From Petrolisthes cinctipes (lineage: Eukaryota > Arthropoda > Malacostraca > Decapoda > Porcellanidae): a stretch of 64,000 nt of DNA. A program made the position numbers and the translations under genes. This document shows, piece by piece, positions 23,375 to 34,600 of this stretch. Where the stretch lies: assembly GCA_033782935.1 (NCBI GenBank), contig JAWQEG010002491.1, positions 191,001 to 255,000 on the forward strand, written 5' to 3'. How positions within the stretch are numbered: the first letter of the stretch is position 1; every line of letters begins with the position of its first letter. The notes beneath the pieces are model-generated. The model made no database searches, was not told the DNA's origin, and worked only from the letters and a program-made list of their open reading frames with translations.

Positions 23375-23843
23375 TGTAGTGGATAGCAAGCTTTCCATGT
23401 CATATACAACATGCGCATCACGGCTCTCACCTGTCGGACGCCAGCCACACCTGCGCGCGCAGCCTCACCCTGCTGCGGATGGTATAAAAGGAGCTGAAAC
23501 GACACTCAAAGGGTCACTCCCAGGCAACAGCTCCAGCTGGTCACCTCCTCCTGTCTGCTCCAGTTCCAGTCTGCCTCTCTCTTCAGTTCCTGCCTGCAAC
23601 CCTCTACAGTGCCACCTGCAGTTCACATACCTGCAGCCACCGTACCTGTCCAGCTGCCCAACTACTGCAGCACAGCCTACTCAAATGCTCGCTATCCTTA
23701 CTTACCTTAACCCAGGCTCCCTGGAGTCTAGAGAGAGTGTACCAAATATAACAACACACCTGTACAGACATGCCTAATAAACCCGGTGTAATTCCTTGTG
23801 AGTTTGGTGCATTCCCAGGTAATAACAACCTAGAGATGTTACA
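23375..23843 (+). mobile_element. Probable solo LTR
   Basis: The segment begins TGTAGTGG and ends GATGTTACA, giving the TG...CA ends of LTRs, with CCCC on both sides as a weak 4-bp duplication. It has a strong TATA box (TATAAAAG at 23483) and AATAAA at 23776, in LTR-like order. It is GC-richer than its surroundings. A 132-codon open frame across it is rich in Ser and Pro and matches nothing I know. No internal retroelement genes adjoin. Confidence 0.55.
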
Positions 23844-24544
23844 CCCCTTTATCCCTAATTAAATATCCATTGATCTCGAGGTGGTTAATGGGATTTTGGG
23901 TAGTGAAAAATACATAATATTGACCGTCTAATTTAGTGAATGACAGCATAACAGTTACTTATTCAAGTGGTTGGCTGAAACTATAAATTTGCCGTCATTA
24001 CTAAGACCGTGATTGGTAATATAATTACCTCAGGTTATATCTAAACCTGCCTTTATTCATCAGGAGTAGTAAGTGAATACCTTATAAAGTATTTTCCTAA
24101 ATTAATAAGTGGTTAGAGGAGCATCTATAGCCACCCTCTCTCCACAGAGTTTGGCTAATATGTAACACTCAAGGATTCTAGACAGAATTTCTAGTCACTA
24201 GTGCCTTTCTGTAACCAACTGCAGCTGACAGAATTGCCATTCTTGACTGAAATTCATATTTTCATTTGCAACAAGGGGGGTCTGCTATGGTCAGCCAAGA
24301 AATTATCTGATTAATTCTTGTCAGACAATAAATTTTATGTGGTGACAGCAGGTTCTACCAAGATCGATTTCGCCCGTTTATACTATAAAAAGATAAAATT
24401 GAATGTAAAAGTTTATTATAATTTATAAAGGCATACAGGCCAGCGGCCTTGCTGACCAACCCCCAGATAAATGTTTCTAACTTTATGGCATCTCCTGTAG
24501 ATCATACAGTTGATGGCGTTTATAACATTGTTAAAATAATATTG

Positions 24545-24894
24545 GGTAAATATTGAAAGAATTACCGTTATTGCGTACGTTTTTTCTACCTTCATTATCC
24601 ACTTATTTAGACCATTCTAAGACTATTTTCTTCTATGGCATTTTCTCCGCAAATGCCCCATTTCCAAGATAGGGCATACGCAAATGGGGCATTTTGAAAT
24701 TAGTCTGACCTTACCTGACCTGACCTAACCTAACCTAGACCGCATCAGACTACCGGGACCTAACCTGGGCAAACTACCGGAACCTAACCTGGGCAAACTA
24801 CCGGGAAATAATCGTGATAAAGTACAATAAATGACTGGGACCCAACCGGATCTGGCAACACTGCTGCAAAACGGTAATTCTTTCAATAAATACC
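24545..24894 (+). mobile_element. MITE with 8-bp TSD and TTAGG-like core, copy B
   Basis: The 350-bp element is nearly identical to the copy at 10814-11176. It is flanked by perfect 8-bp duplications TAATATTG at 24537-24544 and 24895-24902. It lies between the BRX1 and RNF168-like genes. Confidence 0.87.
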
Positions 24895-25394
24895 TAATAT
24901 TGTGATTTGTTCATTACACATGCACCGGCAATAAAAAATCTAGTAATGAAAAGCTAGAGGTTGTGATACTAGGTGAGGGAGTATATAAAATTTTTAAGCT
25001 ATACTTTATTTGAAACAAACTAATATTATGAACATGTTGATATCTGCTGGAATTTGGAAGAACACTAAAGTTACCCCTCCTTTGAGTCATGGCAGGGATT
25101 TGTACACCCTTTGAAAACAAAAAAATTCATTCACTCTACCACTCGGCCCCAAAATAATAAACCGGGAACCCAAGTTGGCAGCCGATTCAGTCAATTTCAG
25201 TGTGAACTGTGGTGTGAACCCTATAGTGAAGACAGCATCAGAGAGCCTTGAACCGATAACATTGAAAGGTGGTAAATATGAATGACTTGTTATAAAATAA
25301 GTAGTAACCCAAGTGCCATCAGATAAATATAGAAAAATAGAGAGATAATAGGATTTGGCGGCGGAGCAACCAACAAGTTATAGCAAGAGCCAAG

Positions 25395-26729
25395 CAGTGT
25401 TGCCAACTGTAGGGACATGTCCCTAAACGTAGGGACTTTTGACTGATTTTCAGAGGCGTAGGGATGTAGGGACGTCCAGCCAAATTTTAGAAAAACGTAG
25501 GGACTTTTCGCATTCATTGATATTTAATATACTTTTCTGTGAAACAAATTTAGCAAATGAAGAAATTTCGTGTATTTTATACAAATATATAAATAATCGT
25601 TCACCCTTTAATTTTCTTTAAAAATTCGTATCTCCATTCTAGGAAAATAGTACCTAAGTTAGACAGTTTAATAATGAAATATGGGCATCTGTTACAATCT
25701 CAGGATGATGTTCAGCAAGAGTGGGAGGATTTGCCAGCATATTTCAGTGCTGATGAACGTAATCAGCTTGTTAAGAAAAGCTGTGAAGAACTCTGGAGTC
25801 TGGTTGCATCTTTCCAACTTGAGGAATTTCTCTGACCAGTATGTGTTTAGGAATCTTGCCACTCTGGCAAAGATCATTCTAACTCTGCCACACTCAAATG
25901 CAGAAACTGAAAGGATCTTCTCTCTAATGGCAGATGCAAAAACCAAAAAGAGGAATAGGATGGGACCTGAACTACTAGATTCCTTGCTGTTTATAAATTC
26001 AAATATGAAAGCAAAGGATAAAAACTGTCTTGATTTTGCTAAGGAAATTCAGGAAAGGCATTTGGCCCTTCACAGCCTACAAATGTATGACCATAAAGAG
26101 TAAACCATTCATGGTTTCATGCCTAAGTTAAACTTATTGCTGTGATAACTAAAATACAGTACTGTACAATCATGAGTGAGGTCTTGAGGTCTGATATATT
26201 TGATTACAGAAAAATAGGAATGTTATGATTTGTTTCAAGGGATCTACTCTGAAGATTTATTTTGAAAAAAAAAACAACAACTTTTGTTTAAGGGGAGACT
26301 ATCTTTTTGCAAGATTGGATCTTTGTGAATCTTCCAAACTATGCCACAAAACAGATCCCCTATTAGAAACACTGAGGTCATCTGTTTCTAGGCATAGTTT
26401 GGAGGATTCTTAGAGCTCCAAACTAGAAAAAATAAAAAAGAAGATAGTCTCCCCTTAACGAGACCTAAATACCTTTAAGGGAATATGCCGGAACATTAAA
26501 TTCATTCTCTCTAATAAACATTAATCTATCACTACATTAATTATTTGGCTCTCCATTAGTGAAGGTTTACATTATAAAAAACTCATAAAAATGTGAATTT
26601 CTTGTTGAAAAAAAAGTGTAATCATGTAGGGACAGGCGTAGGGACTTTATGTGTAGGGACATATAGGGACTTTTCGTGATTTCTGTAGGGATTTTTGTCT
26701 GAAAAAGGGTTTTTGGGTTGGCAACACTG
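25395..26729 (+). mobile_element. hAT-family transposon remnant next to the RNF168-like start
   Basis: The termini are CAGTGTTGCCAAC and GTTGGCAACACTG, flanked by a perfect 8-bp duplication GAGCCAAG (25387-25394 and 26730-26737). Five GTAGGGAC-like motifs lie near each end, as expected of transposase-binding subterminal repeats. The frame at 25681-26103 holds the C-terminal hAT dimerisation region: FRNLATLAKIILTLPHSNAE, then TERIFSLMADAKTKKRNRM. The rest of the transposase, including the catalytic core, is absent, so the copy is non-autonomous. The right end is 48 bp before the start codon of the RNF168-like gene, so the element probably sits in its promoter or 5' UTR. Confidence 0.92.
26292..26454. 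mobile_element. TTAA-flanked hairpin MITE nested in the hAT element
   Basis: The ends GGGGAGACTATCTT and AAGATAGTCTCCCC are perfect inverted repeats, with further inverted homology inside (CTTCCAAACTATGCC against GGCATAGTTTGGAGG). Both ends abut TTAA (26288-26291 and 26455-26458), the duplication typical of piggyBac-type insertion. Confidence 0.75.
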
Positions 26730-26785
26730 GAGCCAAGAGTCAGCAAGGCAACAACAACAACACTGCTAAAATCATTCAAGTAAAA

Positions 26786-29426
26786 ATGTCTGACAATAAT
26801 AAGAAAAGTAATCCCACAAAAGCCAAGGGAGCCACTGCAAGACCAAATTTGAAACTATCAGACGTAAAAGCCAAGGGAGCCACTGCTGCAAGACAAAATT
26901 TGAAACTATCCAAGGGAGCCACTGAAAGACAAAATTTGAAACTTTCAGCAGATATGAAATCCATGGGAGCCACAGCAAGTCCAAATTTGAAACTATCAGA
27001 TGTGATGTGTCCAATATGTCTGTGTATCCTAGTGGAACCCGTGACTATGCCTTGTGGACACTCACTATGTATGCCGTGTTTTAATCAACATATTGCTGAG
27101 ACCTCTCTTGTCTGTCCTCTCTGTCGGTTAAGGTAAGTGATGATATAATTTGGGTAAGTTAAAGTAGAGCCACAGAAATGGAAAATATACGGTAAAAATT
27201 GAAAGCGTTGCCATTATTGCATACAGTTTTTCTACCTTCATTACCCACTTATTTAGACAATTCTAAGACTATTTTCGGTAAATATTGAATGAATTACCGT
27301 TATTGCGTACGGTTTTTCTACCTTCATTACCTACTTATTTAGACCAATGTAAGACTATTTTCTTCTATGGCATTTTCTCCGCAAATTTCCCATTTACAAG
27401 ATATTCAAATGGGGCATTTTGAAATTAGCCTGACCTTACCTGACCTGACCTAACCTAACCTAACCTAGACCGCATCAGACTACCGGGACCTAACCTGAGC
27501 AGACCACCGGGACGTAACCTGGGCAGACTACGAGGAAATAACCATGGTAAAGTACAGGAAATGACTGGGGCAAAATCCTGGGACCTACTCGGATCTGGCA
27601 ACACTGCTACAAAACTATAATTCTTTCAATAAATACCAAATGCACTTTTATCCCGACTTTTTTTTTTTTTATAATAATTTCCTGTTTTTTTTCGTATGTT
27701 GAAATATAAGTGTACCATTGCATTTTGACCATGTATTGACCCCTTCCCCCAACGAGGTGTGGTTGAGCTGTAAAACAAGTTAATAACACATTATATAATC
27801 AATATTTATATGTTTTAGAGTTAGTCTAAACCTAATTTGGACCAGGGCAGACTACCGGGACCTAACCAAGGCAGACTACCTTGGCAAACATAAGGGGGGA
27901 AATTAAACATGGTCAAAATGTACTGGTGCATTGGAAAATTACTTCACAAAGCAAAAACAACCACCAACAAAATTATGGCTCTTTTTGGTAATACTTTATT
28001 GGACAATACACTCTCCAAGGTTACCAGTATATTTATCTAGTGTATTTTCCTCTGTTTTGAATGATTTTGACACTCATTCCATTTGGAAATGTGTAATGCA
28101 TTACTTTGGAGATGCCCCTACCCTATATCCAACAATCTCGGTTGAGAGTTTTGGGAACCGGTGCCAGGGGTTTTAAATTCTAATTTTTCACTTCACATTT
28201 CAGTTTTACAACTTACTCAAGCTATGCAGTAATGTTGAGTATCTGTAGATTTTGTAATACATATACTGTATGTGTATGGTATATAAAATTGGATGCTGTA
28301 TTATTTTCACAGAATCAGTGTGTGGGTTCGACGCTCCACCACCACAAAAACACTGGTGAACACAAAGTTGTGGCAGACAATAAAAGCCAATTATCCAGGC
28401 AAGGTAGAGGCTCGTCTAAAGGGGGAAGATGATTCTGATAGTGAAGGTATGGTTTTAATCAAAACACACACTCCCATATTTTATTTATTATGTCCGTACA
28501 GTATGGTTATTATAATCCATATACTGTATTGTATTTTACAATATGCATATTGTCACAATCCTATTGACGAATTTTTCAGTTGATAGATTAATGCCATGTA
28601 TGCTTACTCATAGATGTATTGTTTATTTTGAATTTTATTCTTGTATCATATTAGTGTTGTTCAGTCCAGTACATCACGTAAGTGAGCCAGGAGAGATTCG
28701 GCAAGAATACGAGGCCATGGTGGCGATGGAACAGCAGGAACTCGGCAATAGGAGGTCACATGAAGAAACGGCTTCTGCGGATCTTATAAAAAAATTCCAG
28801 GTAATGAAATATTACTGTCTATATTTTGTTTCACAATCATGCTCTTTCATTCTGAAAATTGATGCTGATAATGATTATACTGTATCGATAAAGGTAACGA
28901 ATCTTTCATACAAAAGTGTAGTTTAGAGTCATTAAAACAAAGTCAAGGTGGTTTAATAATAAATAAATTGCATATGGAAACTATGCAATTTCCAGTAGGG
29001 AAGAGAGCAAGATTTTATAGAAACCATGGTGTATATATTTATTTTATTTTATTTAAAATTTTGAAGTTTTCCCAGGCCAACTTTACAAACTCCAAAGGAC
29101 CTAAATATGATAAAACCATCCTAGAGCACAATTTTACAACTGTTATCCAAATTGTTGCCAAGATACAGCTTGCCTATTCAGTAAAATATTTGTTGTAAAA
29201 TATTGGCAGGGAAGAGTTTCCAGACTGCTTTGTTGGGCACAGAAAAGAGATGGAGTGCATGAAAGTAGTAGTAATAAATGTGACTGGAATGGTGGATGAG
29301 TTGAAAAGAAATTGTTGAAGGTTTTAAAAGAGGTACAATGGATGTGTTGGATGTGGCAGAAACCCATGTGAAAGGGCGGGGAGAGTGATATGGGAGTAGA
29401 TAGAAGGGGGTGTGGTATTATTATTA

Positions 29427-29508
<82 letters not shown>

Positions 29509-31571
29509 AATAGACCAGGGACACAAAGCTGGGAGAGAATGCATGCATTCTATCAATCCGAGGACCCCAACCCCATGAATCCAACTTGAAGAAAAGAAGA
29601 CAGCTTAGAAAAAGAAATATGAGCAGTTAGCTTAATAAAAACATATTAGCCCTACTCTTTAAGCCAGCTGGGCTGATATGGATGAAAAGTGCAAAGGGAG
29701 TGCTTTGCTGGTGTCTTCAAGGGTATAGAAGGGAGTGGACGGGCTAGGACAGAAGGATACAAGGATAGTGTGGAAGACCGGAGAGATCGGAGTTGTGAAC
29801 TATGCATGCAAAGTGCAGACCAAGGTGGGAAGAATGAAAATGAGAAACTTTTGGGAAGAGTTGAACATGAGGGAAAGGAATATGAATGGAAGGGGAGAGC
29901 TTGATCAAGCAAAGAGGGAATGCTGGGACAGGGAAAACTGGAGACTCTTCTATCATGGCCATCCCCTTGGGGGGAGTTCTGGGTGTGAGAGAGGCATCAG
30001 AGCTGTAGATAGATAGTCAACAGTGCATATATGGAAGAATGGTACTGTAATGGCAGATAATGATATCGTTAGTTTAGTTAGGCCTCGGAGCACCTGATTT
30101 GTAATGTGGTGTTATTGCTGTAATAGGAGTAGGCCTAGGTATAACTTGTAGTGAATTGTAATTTTTATCTTGTTAACAGGATGAGGAAGGACATTGGTTA
30201 AGACTACATCAGGAGCAGCTGGAACGAGTCAGAGATGATAGTGCTGTTGCCCAGCAGCTAACGGTACAGTGGAATCATAATGCTTTGTTTATTTACTGTA
30301 CAGTAGTTGTTGTTGTTCATGTTCTCCCGGGGCAGAGTGGCCTCCTGCTCCACAGACCCCTGGTACACTCTGGTCACAGTGAAAAAACAAACTAAAATAA
30401 AGGAGGGGCTTGCCCTATATGCCTGGGCTACCGAAGCACATCCCAGGGAAATGGGACCAGAGCTTACTGGACCAGGGAGTCTGGGGGCCTCCGACCGCCA
30501 GGGAGATTGGGGGGAAGGTCTTTGATCCCACAGCCAATGCTGTGGGCCCAAGTCCACATTACCACAAGAGCTACAAGTGGGGCCGTACCTTCCATGAGAC
30601 CAGCCCAGAAGGGACCATAAGGGGGAGGGAGTTTACACTGCTGCATGCAAAGGGAAATGCACCCCCTGTGTGCTGGTGGTCCACACAGCAGTGGAGAAAA
30701 AAAAAAAAAAAAAAGGAGCCTCCGAGTGTAGTACGCCTCACGTGGATTTTTAATCCATGTGGGCAAATCTCGTCAAATCCACTAGAAAGTGACCAGATCC
30801 TACAACAATCTTTATTCTAGCCTTGTGGAGAATGACTAATATTCACAGAGAATAAAGTCAGCCCCCCCAGGCCAGACTGGCATCATGTATGAAGCAAGCT
30901 CATACATAAATACACAGTCTCAAGGAATACAGTAGATACAAATAAAAAATGGCACAGCAAACACATACTGTACAGTACATGGTAGTGTTTCCAATATAAC
31001 TTTAGTAAAACAAATGCAATAGAAGGTTGAAAGCATGGGGCATACTTTGAGTGAGCACATTTTAATTAATTACAAAGGACAAAGCGTGTAAGGCTAACTT
31101 GACAATTGCATACTTAACAAAATTGAATTGAGGAGAGTATAATAAAATATGAGGCTGGGATCACAAAAGGCTACATATACTATATAGAGACAGTGAATAT
31201 GGATACATTAATAATATAGCAATGAAAGGAAATATTACTACAAAGCATACATTTGTTACAGCTGACGATAAGCCAATACTTAGGATGTGCATGACATACA
31301 GGAGTAAGAGCATAGTTGAGAGATAATCTTTTCAGCAGAACATTCAGCAGTTTTGCTGCACTGAAAATCATGGTCATCAAGCCACTAATATATTTTCATT
31401 CAAAATGATAAATTTTTAGCCAGATGTACTCTACTATAGATTATTTGCACCATTCTGTATAGATATATGCCTGTAATGCTTATTACAGTGTTTGTTTTTC
31501 TATCCACCTGAGTTGTGAAGATATTTCCAAAGGTTGAGTTTGTGACTACAGGATCTCCTTGGTCAGGGGTA

Positions 31572-31611
<40 letters not shown>

Positions 31612-34600
31612 ATCTTGAGTTATTGTTAGTATAATTTTCCCTGTACATTTAGTTTTAGTTAACTTGTGTTAAGTTTATGATGCTTTATTTCAAGAAATAC
31701 AGTATTTTTCTTTTATCAGAAAGAAGAACTTGTGCAAACACAGAATGAGATAAAGAGGTTACAGATGTTAAGTGCCAGTGATGAAGCTGTTGCCAGACAG
31801 ATAGAGGTACACAATATCTTTATTTTCTTCTGTAACTTTTATGTTAATTTTCTTATACTTTATATCCAGTGTATGAAGGCCTGGCCTGGGTCCAGTAGGC
31901 TGTAGCCAATTTTTTTTCTCTCTTAAATATTATGTTGATCTATGCCTAGAGCTGCAAATTGCATTAGCCTACTAAAAATGCAAATATTTGACAAAACCTT
32001 TGGAATATTCTTGCAGAGATAATTTTACAAAGTTCACACAATTAATTACATTATTTGTTAGGAGTGTTTCCCTCATTATTTATCTGAGGTAATGAATTTG
32101 CTGAATGCTGTGTTTCAATATTACAGTAATAATTTTTACAGGAAAATGAACAAAAGCTAGAAAAGCAACGACGCTTGAAGTTAAGCAACCAACAAAGGAA
32201 GGCTGTGACACCAGTAAAAGGACCTATGGATGTATATATTGGTAAGGGGTTAAATTATAGATCTTAATAATTTTCTTGCTATTGACAGTTGAAAAGGCAA
32301 ATGCTCAAACTGCTGAACCATAAGTCAAGTCATACATACCTCCATAGGAGTTTGGGTAATGCTTTCAACCTCTCACCTTTTCTCATACTCTATTTATTAA
32401 GGTATCATTTTGTCTTAAAAATTACTTCATAAAAATGCCCAAAGCAATGTACCCACACCTTAGCAGCCATAACAGTTTAAAAAATGAGGGTGAGGGAAGG
32501 TAGTGTTTTGATTATTCAACTCTGGTTAATGAGTCCTTTCCTGCTTCACCCCCTGTATCCATGGTTACGATGGTGCTACATACATACATACATGTCTGGC
32601 TGTAGCTGTACGAGTTTGATTTTATAAGTAGTCTTTTATTATAATTTTTTGTGTACAGTTTTTTTTTTTTTTTTCTAATGAAAGTAAAATTGTTTTACAG
32701 GTCAGCAGACTCCTCGAACAAGTGGAAAGGTTCCAGTGTCAAAGGTGTTCCAACAGTCATCTGGTATGTGTTAATGCTTAGTTATGCTGATGTATAGTTT
32801 TATGTTTGATGCAACCAAATAGTAAAAATTTTTGTACAGTACTGCTGTACAGAGATAAACAATATATAATAGGCTACTGCTGTAGAGAGGTAAGAATTGC
32901 GTAAAGGGTCATGATCCAGTGGGTTAAGAGTGCCCTGATCAGAGCTACCTTCTGAGCAAACAAATTTGGTTCAAGGCTCTTGGAGATGACTTGGACATTT
33001 TTCACTCATCCCACTTCTAGGAGCAGGGTGGATGTCTGCCATCCCTTTAGTGATTTAGCTTATGTAGCCCAGCCAAAGGCCCATATTGTATACCCCATAG
33101 TGGGGTATACAATTCCTTGGCAAGGCCTGCCATACTCACCTACTGTACATGTACTTAAACTTACTATTAACCCCCTAACCGCGGGTATATTTGAGCCCGT
33201 CAACTCTGTACTTTGGGCATATTTTTGCAAAACGTAAACAACACTTTTGACGGCTAATAGCGTGTAAACTACTTATGCTACATGATTAATGATATATGAT
33301 ATTGATGTACAAACCTTTAGCTGTCTCTTGATGTACCGTCGGCAAAAAAAGTTTCGTTACCACCCCTACGTTAATTTTAATATCGTTAAGCGCGGCAGGA
33401 TTGGTACTCCGCTAGACTGGGCAGCCGTGCCTCGTGTCATCCGAGACGGCTATCGTCTTTGCCCCTGTGATAATATGCGGGCTGCGGCAGTGACAGCTTT
33501 TTTATATCAAAAGTTTAGCTGATTTTAAACTAAATTTTGAGTGTTCAACAACTATTACTATTTAACCATTCATTATTAAACATAAGGAAATACGTTTTAG
33601 TATTTTAGAACAAGAATAACCGTGAAATACCCAGAAAAAATAGCACTGGCTGAAAGTACGTCATTCCTACTTGCCTGCCCATTAGACACTGACGGACACT
33701 GAGGGTGACGGAGGTATATAAAGACACTCGCGTCACACCTGACTCACCAGTCAGGCATACCAACTTTACATCACAGTGTTAAAAGGATGGTAACGAAACT
33801 TGTTTTGCTGACTGTACTTGTGAATCTGTTGGATGAGTAGCCAGCTCAGAATGACCGCAACCCAAAATTACTTTTACACTCTCCTGACAATTCTAAGTAC
33901 AGTATGTTTTCACGCTCTGGTTTCGTCATAAAATGTGTCGGAATCACATTTCTTAACACAACAGTATGAAATATAACGTCACTGTCGTTTTTACTTATAT
34001 ATTCAGTAGGTTCGCATATTGCGCGACAATTTGGGTGACAGAGGAGCTCGCATACATAAATATCGCATAGTATGAATACATCTTTATATGGGGAAAATTA
34101 CTTATGGTCGGCCGCTGCCTCACACTGACAATTTACAGAGATCTTATACGCCAATATGCAGGGTACTGTATAGTATTTGGTAATTGTGCTTTGATTATGA
34201 GTCACGTTAGGAATGAATATAAGTTGTTACCAAAGAAATAGTGGTACAAAAGCACACTAGTAGTGTGAGATGGGGTTCTCACGCTGGCTGTGACACTATA
34301 ACGGGGTCCCTGCTGCTTTTTCCAAGGTCGCGCCACTACTACCCTCAGGCCTCAGCTACCACCACACCACCACTACCTTCACCTGCCACTATACCACCAC
34401 TTCCACTAGCACTGGGTTTAATGTTGATCTCATTCACTTCATCCATAAACCCTTCAAAGTCAAGGCCGGGCACAACTGAAGCGTTATCATCAATATCTTC
34501 TTGTCTTTGCCTGTTCTGCCTGTTGCCACCTAGGTAACGAGTTGTTGTTGTTGAAGTTCCTCAAGCTGTCTTGCCTAGCAACCCCGAGCTCCTGAGGAAG

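Noticed and set aside
23379..23777. 132-codon protein gene with a TATA box
   Set aside because: The frame is low complexity, has no family match, and lies inside a segment with LTR-like ends, TATA and polyadenylation signals.
29143..29584. Poly-Ile, poly-Asn and poly-Leu open frames
   Set aside because: They are translations of the (TTA)n microsatellite and its flanks.
34241..34537. Thr/Pro/Ser-rich 98-codon ORF
   Set aside because: It is inside the piggyBac-like element, has repetitive composition and shows no known domain.
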